Below are positions 22,740 to 35,150 of a DNA stretch of 64,000 bases, one piece after another. How positions within the stretch are numbered: the first letter of the stretch is position 1; each line of letters begins with the position of its first letter. Made by a program: the position numbers and the translations under genes. The notes below the pieces were generated by a model. The model was not told where the DNA came from. It ran no database searches and was given only the letters and a program-made list of their open reading frames with translations. The stretch comes from Phlegmacium glaucopus (lineage: Eukaryota > Basidiomycota > Agaricomycetes > Agaricales > Cortinariaceae), in contig MU130497.1 of assembly GCA_015039465.1 (NCBI GenBank), positions 105,296 to 169,295 on the forward strand. Reading direction: 5' to 3'.

Positions 22740-23470
22740 ATTCTGACCTGGTAGGACCAGAATATTTTCCAGCTACCAATTCAGTTCTCAATTCAGTTCT
22801 GACCCAATTGCCCAGAATATTATCCTGCCAGGTAACCATTATGTTCCGACCCAGTAGGCCAGAATATTGTCTGGTGACTGATTTGGTTCTTAACCTGGGT
22901 CTGACCCAATTGTTGACAATATTGGCTGGGCTGGCTACCTGGTAGGCAAACAATATTTTGAATTGGTTCTGACCTGGTAGGCCCAGAATATTTTCTAGCT
23001 ACCAATTCAGTTCTCAAGTCGGGTCTGACCCGATTGCCCAGAACATTATCCTGCTTGTTAACAATTATGTTCCGACCTAGTACGCCCAGAATATTTTCTG
23101 GTTACTAATTTGGTTCTTCACTCGGGTCTGACCCAATTGTCCACAATATTTTCTGGGCTGGCTACCCAATAGGCCAACAATATTTTGAATTGGTTCTGAC
23201 CCAGTAGGCCCAGATTATTTTCTAGCGGCCGATTCAGTTCTCAAGTTGGGTCTGACCTGATTGCCCAGAATATTATCCAGCCAGCTAACCATTATGTTCC
23301 AACCCAGTAGGCCCAGAATATTTTCTGGTTACTGATTTGGTTCTTCACTTGGGTCTGACCTGATTGTCCCCAACATTTTCCGGCTGGCTACCCGGTAGGC
23401 CAACAATATTTTGGTTCTGACCAGGTAGGCCCAGAATATTTTCTAGCTACCGATTCACTTCTCAAGTCGG
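22740..23470. repeat. Satellite with ~227-bp period
   Basis: The landmark TTCTAGCTACC(A/G)ATTCA recurs at about 22,763, 22,991, 23,220 and 23,444. Each period is itself built of four related sub-blocks containing TTCTGACC...GGCCCAGAATATTTTC. Degenerate relatives extend over 21,900-23,830. No coding potential. Confidence 0.85.
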
Positions 23471-23850
23471 GTCTGACCCGATTGCCCAGAACATTATCCT
23501 GCTTATTAACAATTATGTTCCAACCTGGTAGGCCCAGACTATTTTTGGGTTGCGTTTGACCCAATTGTCCACAGTATTTGCCGGCATTCAGTTCTGACCT
23601 GGTTGGCCAACAATATTTGAATTGGACCAGGTAGGCCCAGAATATTTTCTGGCTTTCATAATTTGGGTCTGACCCGATTGTGGCTGGCTAATCATTCAGG
23701 ACCTGGTAAGCACAAAATATTTTGGGGTGGCCGATTCAATTCTAAGCCAGCCGTTTTCTGGCTGGCTATCAATCCAGTTCTGACCCGATTGCACACAATA
23801 TGTTTTGGCTGCCCATTCGGCTCCAACCGATTTTTGAGAGGGTAGCCAGT

Positions 23851-24423
23851 TGTTACATTCCGTCATACGTTACTCCAGTCCAGCTCCATCAGAGTTGTCT
23901 CCGGTAGTCTGCACTCCATACAGTGCTTTCCCTCACATCCCAAACTACTCCTCCTACGTTCAACTCCAAGACTTCTCTGTGTCATTCCGGTCCCTCCATC
24001 TATACTCCACACCCATTACCACTTCTTCGCCACTACCACTATTTCTTTGTCATCACATTCCCACTATCAGTCAGCACACCAGCCATGGATTATTCACCCC
24101 AAGAATGCAGGACCTTTTGGGAGCAGAACACAGCACTTTATATTTATACTTTATATTTTGGTTGCAATTCCTTTTATTATTTAAGTACTCAAACTTGTAT
24201 GTTTTCCCTCAGTTTGAATATCAACATAGTTTCCTCCTCCTTGTCTTCCTCTAAGTTACTGCAACTTCCGGTTCCACTCCATTCTGTTCTTACTCTGAAA
24301 TTAGGACATGAAGGTTTAGGGTAGCACAGCATATACGCTGAGGCTATAGTCCTTTCCCATTCCGAGGTTCCATTCCAATCAAACTCTGTCCGATACTCCA
24401 GAATAGAGTTCTTGAACTTAACA
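23851..24423 (+). mobile_element. Solo LTR, intact copy of the 557-bp family
   Basis: Starts TGTTAC, ends CTTAACA, and is flanked by a perfect 5 bp duplication CCAGT (23,846-23,850 and 24,424-24,428). About 90% alike to 15,599-16,155 by eye. It sits at the edge of the 227 bp satellite field. Confidence 0.88.
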
Positions 24424-24699
24424 CCAGTCCCAACTGGTGAGTCCAGTCACCCAACTTCCTTGGTGGGGGGCATCAGCTCACCTGTCTATGATGGACATAT
24501 CCCAGCCATGAGCTCACTCTGCTGCTCGGACTATAACCATACATAATGTGATTTCACCTCTCGGTCTTTGACTATACATTCTAACTATACTGGCTGAACC
24601 AACAGTTTGGTTCTTTCAGTTCTTGGTTCTTGTGTCAGTTGAATTGAACTTTGGCATCACTAACTCTGTCTGATATTTCTCATGCTTAACAGCACCAGC

Positions 24700-24845
24700 A
24701 AACTCTGATGAGGTGGACATTCCACTACTGGAGATGCACAAGCAACACAGGGCTGCAATCCTGATTCTTCAAGTATGTACTTTCTACCATCATAGCAATA
24801 TTTCTAAAGAGATATTCCAATCTGCTGCTGCTGTTTTTAATTTGT
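24700..24845 (+). pseudogene. Relic of an NB-ARC/TPR gene
   Basis: The plus strand encodes AAILILQVCTFYHHSNISKEIFQ, which matches AAILILQICAFYHHSNISKDIFQ of NLR gene B. No flanking NLR sequence remains. It is the fourth NLR-derived piece in the window and the only one on the plus strand. Confidence 0.85.
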
Positions 24846-25477
24846 CTGCATCAGCCTTCAGAGCTTCAAGTTCAACAAGTTTTGTATCTTACTATCTTTT
24901 CCCATTCCATATCGAAGTTGAGTTTCTTTTTGGGTAAATGAAACCTAATTGGGGCAACAGAAGAGTTTGCCTGGCATCCATTAGCTGATAAAAAAAGCTG
25001 AGAGAAGCCGAGCAACGAGGTCTCTTGAGTCTTGACTGAATGATTTTTTTAAAGTCAAGTGACCGTGCCAAATAAATAAAAAAACACCACAAATTACGTA
25101 TATGATAATATTTCTTTTCTGAGAAAACATGTCAGAGTGATATATACTTGCTACAGTTCATCGAAACTATAAGTACTTTAAGACCACCTGAGTATAATAA
25201 TAAAGTTTACTGATGCAACTAAGTGGGAAAAAAAAAAAAGAAAAGCAAGTCCAGCTCTTGAACGAAAATAAAGAAGATAGATATATATATTTAGACAAGG
25301 GTATGTCGGGGCGTGTACGTCGAAGGAGTGGATGGATGGATACATGTCTTGAAACCGTAAAGGAGAGGGGAATGCATGGAATATCATCCATTGTGCAGTC
25401 GATGGATAATATCGATGCGGTGACAGACCCGGAGATGAATTATTGGCTTGGTCATGGGTAAAAAAAAGGGCGTTCTA
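24846..25477. other. Intergenic
   Basis: AT-rich, no supported gene. The 3' flank of the membrane-protein gene lies here. Confidence 0.5.
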
Positions 25478-27172
25478 TTATTTATTGGGTCGATATGCGG
25501 GCGGCACGTCATACATGCTCTCCCTGATCGTGCTTCCTCCATATGCAGACCTCGAGGGACCGGCGTCACTGCTATTCCCAGATAAATATCGTAGATTCCG
25601 ATATGCAGAAGACTTTGGGAAATTGATTGCACCGGCAGCCTCAGATAGATATCGTAGAGCCTTGCCCTCTAGATTTGCCACATTTGTCTCTGGAGGATTC
25701 TGGGGTACTACAGCTGGGGAAAAGGGAAGGGATATTGATTCGTGCGAAGGAGACGATAACCAAGCTTCGAATTTTGAAGCAGCACTGCCTGTGTCACGAA
25801 TACTACTAGGAGCTGAAACCGACTCCGGCGCAGTTGATGAAAAAAGAGCGGTAGTGCGGGATGAAGTGTCTTCGCGTTCATTTCTTAATCTATTATTGGC
25901 TTGGGCCTGTCGGAGTAGGGCTTTCTCTGACATCGCAGAAAATAGTGGGAGGCGAGGCGTTTCATGAATTGCGGATGAATCCAAAGACAATGTCGGAGTA
26001 AGCGTGAAAGGGCTTGCAACATTGGTCTGATATTGGTACTTGCCTAAAGAAATGATGAGACGATTGGATGAGAGGGGCAAAAGATTTTTAATTTTTTTTT
26101 ACCCTGTAAACCGTTCTTGCTAATGTCTTTTGTTAAGGCTAAGCGATCACTTTCGGCCTTCCGTCGTCGGCGATATACAACCAGAATCAAGATAAGAATC
26201 AAAACAGCGATGACACTTCCCAGAATACCTAGGACACCGCCGAGAGGCATTGTACCGGCAGATCCTGAGCCACTCTGAGGGGCAGCGTTCAAGGGCGCAA
26301 CCTGGGAAGTAGTCGACGCGATACCCGTAGTCGTCGTCACAAATTTTGTCAAACCATCGGGTGATGTAGAAAGCCCTGTGGCTGATTCGTATAATCAGAG
26401 AAAATTCGAGGAAAGAAAAAAACGTTACTCACTTGGTTGTGTTGATCCTTTGGGTTGTTGACTATTTGAAGAAGTGCTTTTGGTGATAACGACACCGTTG
26501 ATGGTAATGGTAGTGGGAATCCCAGGGAGGGTGGAAATTACGGTTGAAGGCGATGTCTGGGGAAGAGAAGGAGGATCAGGAGCGGCGGGACCAGCAGGAC
26601 CAGCAGGAGCAGAAGCAGGAGGCGCAGGAGGAGGGGGTGACGGTGGCGGTGACGGTGGTGGTGGTGGAGGAGGAGACGGCGCTTGGGCAGGAGCAGGAGC
26701 AAAGGAATCGACGGATGGTTTGACGTCAGGGGCATCCAATTCTGCTCGATCAAACTCGAAGTCCGCATCGCTACCTCTGTTGGTGATAACTACAGTATGC
26801 CAAGCAGTACTATCCATATCGCCGGACGTATAGAATAAAACGGCGTATTTCGTTGCACTGCCAGTGGTTCGCGTTATAATAGGCGAGGTCGCTCCATCGA
26901 TGGTGACATCCATTAAGACTTTGCTACCTGAGCCTTTTGGTACTGTTCCATAGACCTTGCAGACCGAGCCTTCACGAACATAAAAAAATTAGATAGGAAC
27001 ATTCAAGAAAATAAAGAGTGGTTATACCTCGAAATTTGAATGATACTGTCGCACCAATTTGGGATGTAGAATGAACCGATGAGTCCCATTCCGCTGAAGA
27101 GCCACCTAGATGGGGAGTCCATTGACCTATGTAGGTGGCAGCGTTGTGCGTGTCGTCGAGAATGTAATTCAT
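25478..27172 (-). CDS. Single-pass membrane protein with lectin-like ectodomain (506 aa)
   Basis: Four exons: 27,172-27,028, 26,969-26,433, 26,375-26,103 and 26,043-25,478. All introns are 57-59 bp GT-AG, and the exon sum is an exact multiple of three. The N-terminal part (MNYILDDTHNAATYIGQW and STSQIGATVSFKFRGSVCKVYG) resembles the galactose-binding-like ectodomain found in many agaricomycete surface proteins. A proline-rich stalk follows (long PPPPPP/PPPS run), then a Thr/Ser-rich part. Next comes a clear membrane helix, GGVLGILGSVIAVLILILIL, with a YRRRRK stop-transfer. The cytoplasmic tail is Ser-rich and ends PPAYRPNK, a PPxY-type motif. No signal peptide is obvious from the chosen start. 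An earlier start or an extra 5' exon is possible, but the upstream DNA is palindromic. Likely a plasma-membrane sensor or wall-linked protein; function unknown. Confidence 0.8.
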
Positions 27173-27267
27173 GTCTAGAGATTCCTGCTACAAGCCCTAG
27201 ACAGAGGCCACCGACAAGAGCCTGAGCACAAGGAATATCGAGCAAGAAGGTCAGCAACAGAAGTTGG

Positions 27268-27470
27268 ATCAGTCTCCTTGGGTACCCCAGTACCCAAGGA
27301 AGGGGATTCAACCCTTCGGCTACCACATAGGAGACTGATGGGAATTTTCAAATTCGGGATTGAGGACGCGACGAGATCCTACAAGATCCTGAATTTGAAA
27401 TTCGATCAGTCTACAGTCATTCGATATCCCGTGCATTCGATATCCCGTGCTCGACTGATTATTCTAATTG
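27268..27470. repeat. Palindromic cluster upstream of the membrane-protein gene
   Basis: A nested hairpin is present: ATCAGTCTCCT/AGGAGACTGAT (outer arms at about 27,269 and 27,331) enclosing CCTTGGGTAC/GTACCCAAGG. A second inverted pair follows, TTTTCAAATTCGGGAT with ATCCTGAATTTGAAAT, and then ATTCGATATCCCGTGC twice in direct repeat. This lies about 100-300 bp upstream of the start codon, within the presumed promoter. Confidence 0.75.
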
Positions 27471-28798
27471 CAGGTTCTCAGGATGACAAGAAACACCACC
27501 TCCAAAATTTTTTTGAGGGGTTTTTTTTGAACACACGTGACACAAGTAGTTCTAATAGCAAGGGTTCAAGATGTCATCAAAGCGCGTCATATTTTGGTCA
27601 TATCACGGCGCCTTGGGATACTGACCCGAATTGACCGAATCACCACGTTGCTTTTACCAGTCGGTAAGTGATTATGAAACACCGAGTAAAAGACAGGGGG
27701 GCGATTCAAAAAGCAGATCATATGTAGATGGAACGATTCTCGAGAGACTATATACTTTACCCAACCCCCATTACTGAAGAAATCATGGGAAGTTATCGTC
27801 CGGTAAATCGAAAGGGAATGAACAGTGAAAGGCCTTCAATAAAAGTAAAACTTTTTTTTTTCCCTCCTATTTCTTCTTCAAAACCCCTTCGGGAACCTCA
27901 ATATTCAATTATTCTAATCCTCATCCTTTGGGTCATCCCCGTTATTCAATTCAATTACAAGGCTCGTAAACTATGTATGATGTTGGCTCGGCTGTTTGTC
28001 TCAATAGAAATTCGGATTGGATGGGGGGTTGGAAAGGCGAATAGGAGCGAATAGGAGCGGATGGGTTTGTGCATTTTTTTAAAAAAGGACGACATCCAAA
28101 TGGAGAAGTGAGTTCGGTCATCACAAAACTCCAACACTTTCTGCCAAGCGCAAATCGGAATCAAAATGTGGGGTGGGTGGGGGGGATATTTGCGATTAGA
28201 GTTCGTAACATGTGAGATCACAAAAAAATTCTAGTACGTACGTATTGCAGCAAAAAAAACAAAAAAAGAAAAAGACATTGTCTGTGAAATCACCATATCA
28301 ATCAAGTTCAAACCGGAACTCAGGGTAAGACAAATAACTATCATTGATAAAAGATGTTTATTTTTTTTTGTTGATTGTGTTCAAGTAAGTTTAGAACAAC
28401 AGATTGACGATGACAACAAGCGTTTATATATTGCTACAAGTTTAGTCTACTAAAATGGTTTTTTCACCCAAGCGTATATATGTAAAAAAGGAAAGGAGGG
28501 TAGGAGCGGAAATGAGCGTTTGTGGATACAGTATTTGGTTAGATAAATAATTAAAATTGTTGTTACAGCGAACGGAAAGTATATAAGAGTTTTGTTTTGA
28601 AGAACGAGGAAAAAGGAAAAGAAGAAAAATGCAATTTTGTTGGGGGGATGTGGGATCCGAATTGAAAAATGTCATGTTGTGGTTGAGTTGTGAAGAGAAA
28701 AAGAAAGAAGAAAGTGAAAGGAAAAAAGAAAAGGCGATCATTAAATCCTGAAGAAGAAACGAAAGTTTGTTTTTTTGAGGGGGGTGGGAAGAGGAGGA
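27471..28798. other. Intergenic region between two minus-strand genes
   Basis: No supported gene. Several homopolymer runs occur (T, A and G runs of 7-10). It serves as the promoter side of the membrane-protein gene and the 3' side of the gene at 28,799. Confidence 0.55.
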
Positions 28799-30933
28799 TC
28801 AAACGGCGCTCCTCAAAAACATCTCCACTGGGATAGGTTTCCTCCTCAACCCACTGCTGGAAGTACTTGAATAGCTCTCCTCGCTTCCAGCATCACTAAC
28901 GCTGTTAGCGAGACTTCCTCTCCGTCTTACTCCACCACCCCCATTATTTCCGTATCCAATCACTAACACATCCGAATATCCCCTTGCATGCGCCTTACTG
29001 GGTAACGAACGAGCGGCACTTGGGGAAGAAGCGGTAGCAGCTGCCTTGCGACCAAGGGGAGATAGCGATAGTGAAGGAATGGGACTGGTTGATGATGTCT
29101 TCTTTGACCTTGAATTAGTATTACTACCACTGGCGTGTTTGTTGCTCTTGAGAGGTGAATATTCCGTAAAGTAAAGTCGCAATTTGGCCGAAGCTCCGCG
29201 TCTTTCGTGTTCTTCGCGAATCGAGCCGAGGGTAGAAGTGCTCCATTTGGATTTCAAGGTTTTCTCTTCGTTGATGTAAGGGTATGAAGGGCTGGTGGGA
29301 CTGTGCGATGGAAAGGTGGGTGAGAAAGGCGACGAGAAGACGTCATCGAAAACCTGTGGTGTTGGTTCTTGCGGATGCTCTGCAGCTACTGCTTCTTGAT
29401 GTGCCTCTTCCGGTTCGCTTGTCTCGGGTTGTACGGTGGAATCGGTCGTAACCAAAGGGAACGCAGGCTGTTGACCATCAATGGGCGAATTTCTCAACTG
29501 TTCCAATCCCTGTGCGATATCCGCCTCCAAGTCGAATGGCGTCGCAGGCAGGGAAAGGGGTAGCATCATCGTATAGTCGAGGTCAAATGTGACTCCGTCA
29601 ATTGCATCATCGAATGAAGGTTGAGAATAAGAGCTGGGAGGACTGTCGGGTCCATCTGTTTCATCGCCAAGATACACGTCGTAGATGGAGAAAGAGAAGT
29701 TGGATGAAGAATCTTCAGCGCCCTCGGCATCTGCGAGATCGTATACACAATCAGCAGGGATGCTGGAACGTGGTGGTGGTCGTCGGGTGGAATGAGGAAG
29801 GGGGCTGAGGCGGCTCGAGCTTGGAGAAGTGGGGCTGAGTTCAGCAGGGAACGCTGGAACTGGTGGAGGAGGATATTTGGGTATCCCTCTTCTCCTGCTT
29901 GCTCTTCTACGTGGGAAGAAGGTAGGGTCGAGCTGGGGGCTGGGGAACCCACCGGATAAAGGTGTTGGTGGAAGAGGTTTGGATACTCGTCGTTTGGAAG
30001 GGAGGAATTCGGCTGATGAGATAGACATCGAGTCTGGTCGAGCGGGGGTTTGGAGGGAGAAGCAAGGTGGGATGGGTGAACGGAGGGAGATGATTTTGGA
30101 GAGTTCCTTGGTGTACCACTCCGAATCAGATTCAGGCTCCGAGTCCGATGTTGCGTCTGACTGGTACCCGAACTCTTGAGGCAAATAGGATGGCGAGAGA
30201 GGTGAGAGAGGAGCAGACGGTCCGGTGAGGGTCTCTAATGGAGTTTTGAATGGTTGTAGAAGGGAGGGCGAGATAGCATAGTCGTCATCGAATAGAGAGT
30301 AAGGACGTGGGTTATGTTTCGTGATGACAAGAGGTTGAATGACGGGGCGAGATGTGAGAGAAGGACCGAATTCGTCATCCGAGGTGGAAGGGGTCAAAGG
30401 CATGCCCTCTGTTTGAGAACCTGGGCTAGAGGACAGAGAAGACGAAGACTGGTTCGGTGAATCACATGCAGCATGTCGAAGGTAACATGTTGGTGTTGGA
30501 ATGGGTGGATGTGGGAATTCGAACGACGCGTCGGTGAAAGTCAACCTGAATGAATCAGGAGAAGCTGTCGGACTGTACGCGTACGTGGTGGTGGGCGGTT
30601 GTGGTGCTGGTCGCGGTGAAGAGAGAAGGTCATCGTTATCTTCTGGGAGGTCATCGATAGGGAGGACTCGTGAAAGTCTGATGTCGACAGTTGCGTGTCT
30701 TCGTCTAGCCTTGACACTGGTCACAGAGTAACAAGAGCTAGGGGACGATGACCGAGATTCATCCTCTTCAACGATGATGTTCAATGGTTTACTTTCGGGA
30801 GGGCTGGAAACAGTGAAGGCGCGCGATATACGGGCCTGGCGTTTAAGCAGAGTATCTCGTGAAAAGACTGTTAGATTGAGATCAGTACGACGCATATGAG
30901 TGATGTGACTTTTGGCCACTTACAGCTAGTCAT
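28799..30933 (-). CDS. Ser/Pro-rich disordered protein of unknown function (692 aa)
   Basis: Exon 1 is only 10 bases (30,933-30,924, ATGACTAGCT). A 56 bp intron follows, with GTAAGT donor, CTAAC branch-like motif and ACAG acceptor. Exon 2 is 30,867-28,799, and the frame is preserved. The alternative is an unspliced start at the downstream ATG (about 30,895). The protein is rich in Ser, Pro and acidic residues throughout, with no membrane helix or catalytic motif. Conserved-looking islands are LKRQARISRAF near the N-terminus, LKSKWSTSTLGSIREEHERRG (shown in part: KWSTSTLGSIREEHE), and the C-terminus RRKPIPVEMFLR. I recall similar islands in other agaricomycete hypothetical proteins but know no function. 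Many SP/TP sites would suit phosphorylation-dependent regulation (inference). Confidence 0.85.
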
Positions 30934-33419
30934 GATGATTCGTTTTGAATAGAAAAAGGAATTAAAAGTCTATGGCAGTTTCGAGTCAAGAGTACGGAGG
31001 GTAGAAAAGCCATTTCGCCTTTTGTTTTTAAATACAAGGTGTCCATTGTGCACTTGTGTCGATTGTTCATAAGGCACTCGCCGTTTTGGGACATCAATCG
31101 GAGTTTGAAAATTTCAGTCATTGTTTTCACAAATAGCATTGTCACGTAAGCAAGCAAGGTTATGACGGTAAGAACGCATGTATCATCTCCCAGGGCTTGT
31201 TCGCAAATCGAGGTGCACTTGTTCTTCAACTTGAACACGATCAACCACCGACAACTTTCATCCTTCCTTCCCATAATCTTATATTCTACAGCCGCCTTTT
31301 CGACAATATTGTTCACCTTATACTCAGTTGCCCAGCCTACAGTTCCGATTTCTTCACCGCACTCCCCCGTTTGTTGGTCAACTGGTGTAAATTACTAAAT
31401 ATGCCGCTGCGTCTTCAACATCATAAACATTGGCAGTGCCCCTTTCAACCTTGTTTACGAGAAGAGTATCGCCCGGCGCAAGCGAGCACGCCGAGCCCCC
31501 CCGTCTTCGATGTTGTCATGAATGGCTTCTTGATACAGCGCATCCATCTTGTTCTAGTCGATGAACAATCCAGTGTCGTTATTCAACCACTTTCCCGAGA
31601 TTAAGCTTCTTGGCAGCAGCTTCTGTCGCCACCTTCAGTTCTGCAGGCACTCCCTTGTTCCCTTACCAACGGCATCAGTCATCGAGGAACGTGCTACCAT
31701 ATTAATGGATGTACAAGTCCGTAACGGTCAAGACCGCGTTAACTGCGCCACCTACGGCTACGATTACAAGGGTTTCCCATTTCTCGACGCTATGTTTCCT
31801 AGATATTGAGGCGCCCTCAATGGTCGGTCTAAATCCCCTTCCGCCGATTCACTTACCTTACTCTTAGGTAGTGGTTCTCCAGATAAACCGGTCATTCCAA
31901 GTGTGTCGAGCACCCAAAAGAATCCATGAATCTATTCAAGACACACACTCCAAGTTTCATCTGTTGATCAGACAGCTAGTCGATAATGTATGAAACATCG
32001 ACAACGGTGAAAACTCTAGATCAGTATTTTCTTTTCCTTTTCTCTTTTTTACTGCCAGATGATTCTATCCATTCGCAGTCATTCACCTTCGCTAAAATAT
32101 GTTGGCTTGTGGTCCGGAACCAACCCAACCCTGACGTTGGCAGTGTGGATATCTTGGTCTCAAGTCTATATGTGTAGAAACGAGGTGACGAGATCATGTC
32201 AATTTCGAGGTACATTCTCCAAAGGCGCAACTTCAGCGGTATATCTGGGTCGGTACCATCCCGGGGGCGAACTTCATCGAGTATTATGCTCGGCTTGTGA
32301 GTTGTAGAATAGTACTTTGGACGTGTATCGTAGGCAAGTTCTTTTGTTTCTACATCTATTGCCGGTAGACTCGGTACTTAACTTCCGTAGGTAGTAACCC
32401 TACCTGGAGACACCGCTTATGTGATTTCGTTGATTACCCCTCGCAGCCCCTGGACCGGGATAATGTTACGGTCCTTTAGCAGGGCCCGTGAAAGTTGTGA
32501 AAAAAAAACAAAGGATATCTTATCATAGAAGAAGCCTTCAAGACATACTCATACTGAAATGCAGCCATATTTTGTGCAAAAGCTATCTTCATAACTGTGG
32601 TTTGTGTCTATTTAAATGGTGCATTAGTATCTGACCTTGCTTCACATATGTATATATAGGAGTTGAGTCATGAGTGCTTATTGAAACCTATACAATGTGA
32701 GAGCACTAGTACAGGTTAGGACATTACCTCAGTGTTAGCATGTAGAGTTTTGAACAACTGAGGTATCAAAAATGCAGATGAATTGTATATAAAGGAATGT
32801 GGCATCTTGACAAGTAGATTAATGAGGGAATTACTAATGAGGGAATGGAGTAAATGAGTTAAGGAAAGAAGAGAGGGAAGATTGTTGTTGACATTGCAGG
32901 AAATATGGATGTTGACACCAAGGACCCATTCCCAGAGTGTACAGCAGCAAGTCTTGAAGATTGCAGGGTGCTTTCATTGACAGAACAAATTTATTTTCTT
33001 CCACTGAGCCTGATGGTATGGACACTACTTTGGAAATGTTGTCAATTTGTATTACATTGACATTCTACATACAACCATAGCTCCAATTATCCTAAAAGGT
33101 ATTATGCACTGTGAAATGTGTTCAAACTTATACAGCAGGTGTTCAATCATGGTGGGTATCTGTGATCGGGGCATAAAAATTGGAAAATCAAAAAATTGAA
33201 TTAGGGCTTGTGGTGAGACAGTGCATATATAAGGCTAACTAAAAAGTTTCAAGAAGAATGGAAGGAGCAGCAATGTTTTGAAGATTGCCTGCAAAATGTG
33301 TTGTGATTGTGATGTTGGCAAAGTCACATGAGAAATACAATCATTTTTGTTCCAAAGCATAGTTCAACTGAAAGTAAGGTAGAGGACAAACACTTTCATA
33401 CTTTTATAATTGGGCCACT
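30934..33419. other. Intergenic region with degenerate coding traces
   Basis: The stretch 31,400-31,800, read on the minus strand, gives broken but protein-like peptides (LFID, MDALYQEAIHDNIEDG, DTLLVNKVERGTANVYDVEDAAAYL) in shifting frames. A decayed gene is likely, but I could not assign it. The stretch 32,050-32,310 (plus) is similarly suggestive but unrecognised. From 32,500 to 33,419 nothing was seen except the 3' flank of NLR gene B. Confidence 0.4.
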
Positions 33420-35150
33420 TCAGTCTTTTCCTATTCTCTTCTTTATATTTATGAGTTCAAGCTCCAGTTGCTCTGCCTTATTCCACCTTCCCTGATGACG
33501 ATATGTGACTGCTATATTTTCCATACTCTTGAGGGTGTCTGGATGTTCTGCACCAAACAGCTTCTTCCTCATGGCCATAACTTGAACCTGGAGCTGCTCT
33601 GCCTCATTCCACCTTCCCTGATTATTGTATGTGATTGCTATATTTGACATACTCATGAGGGTATCTGGATGTTCTGCACCAAGCAACTTCTTCATCATGT
33701 CCATAGCTTGAATCTGCAGATGCTCTGCCTCACTCCACCTTCCCTGATTATTGTATGTGATTGCTATATTCGACATACTATTGAGGGTATCTGGATGTTC
33801 TGCACCAAGCAGCTTCTTCCTCATGTCCATAACATGAACCTGCAGTTGTTCTGCCTCATTGCACTGTCCTTGATGACTGTATGTGTTTGCTAGACTTGCA
33901 ATACTGGTGAGGGTCTTTGGATCTTCTGCACCAAGCAACTTCTTCCTCATGTCCATAACATAAACCTGCAGTTGTTCTGCCTCACTCCACCTTCCCTGAT
34001 TACTGTATGTGATTGCTATATTTGACATACTCTTGAGGGTGTCTGGATGTTCTACACCAAACAGCTTCTTCCTCATGTCCATAACTTGAACCTGGAGCTG
34101 CTCTGCCTCATTCCACCTTCCCTGATTATTGTATGTGGTTGCTATATTTGACATACTCATGAGGGTATCTGGATGTTCTGCACCAAGCAGCTTCCTCCTC
34201 ATATCCATAACTTGAACCTGCAGCTGCTCTGCCTCATTCCACCTTCCCTGATTGCTGTATGTGTTTGCCAGATTTGCTATACTCTTGTGGGTGTATGGAT
34301 GTTCTACACCAAGCACATTCTTCATCATGTCTATAACTTCAACTTGCAACTGCTCTGCTTCATTCCACCTTCCCTGATACCTGTATGTGATTGCTATACT
34401 TGCCATACTGTTGAGGGTGTCTGGATGTTCTGTGCCAAGCAGCTTCTTCCTCATGTCCATAACTTGAACCTGCAGTTGCTCTGCCTCATTCCACCTTCCT
34501 TGATACCTGTATGTATTTGCAAGATTTGCTATACTCTTGTGGGTGTATGGATGTTCTATACCAAGCAGCTTCTTCATCATGTCCATAACTTCAACTTGCA
34601 ACTGCTCTGCTTCATTCCACCTTCCCTGATACCTGTATGTGTTTGCCAGATTTGACATACTCTTGAGGGTGTCTGGATGTTCTGCACCAAACAGCTTCTT
34701 CCTCATGTTCATAACAAGAACCTGCAGTTGCTCTGCCTCATTCCACCTTCCCTGATCTTTGTATGTGGTTGATATATATTCCATACTCTTGTGGGTGTGT
34801 GGATGTTCTACACCAAGCAGCTTCTTCATCATGTCCATAACTTCAACTTGCAACTGCTCTGCTTCATTCCACCTTCCCTGATACCTGTATGTGTTTGCTA
34901 GATTTGACATACTTTTGAGGGTGTCTGGATGTTCTGCACCAAGCAGCTTCTTCCTCATGTCCATAACCTGAACCTGCAGCTGCTCTGCCTCATTCCACCT
35001 TCCCTGATGTATGTAGTTGCTACATTTTCCATACTGTTGAGGGTGTCTGGATGTTCTGCACCAAGCAGCTTCTTCCTCATGTCCATAACTTGAACCCTTA
35101 GCTTCTCTGCATTGTCCCAATCTCCATTCTCCATCATTACTAATGCAAAA
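33420..35150 (-). repeat. TPR-coding tandem array, 126-bp unit
   Basis: About 13.5 head-to-tail copies of a 126 bp unit encode a TPR of the kinesin-light-chain type (GRWNEAEQLQVQV...KKLLGAEHPDTL...TY). Units 3, 5 and 7 share MMKK and (H/Y)THKS, while units 2, 4 and 6 share MRKK and PDTL, so part of the array is a 252 bp two-unit repeat. Confidence 0.92.

Noticed and set aside
22621..23017. Minus-strand frames of 65-110 codons with repeated ARKYSGPTRSE words
   Set aside because: Translation of the 227 bp satellite; no gene.
29369..30179. Plus- and minus-strand frames overlapping the 692-residue gene
   Set aside because: Shadows of the long minus-strand exon; the main frame has consistent composition and splice support.
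31400..31810. Minus-strand peptide traces suggesting a dehydrogenase-like or other metabolic enzyme
   Set aside because: Frames shift too often and no diagnostic motif is visible; recorded only as a degenerate coding region.
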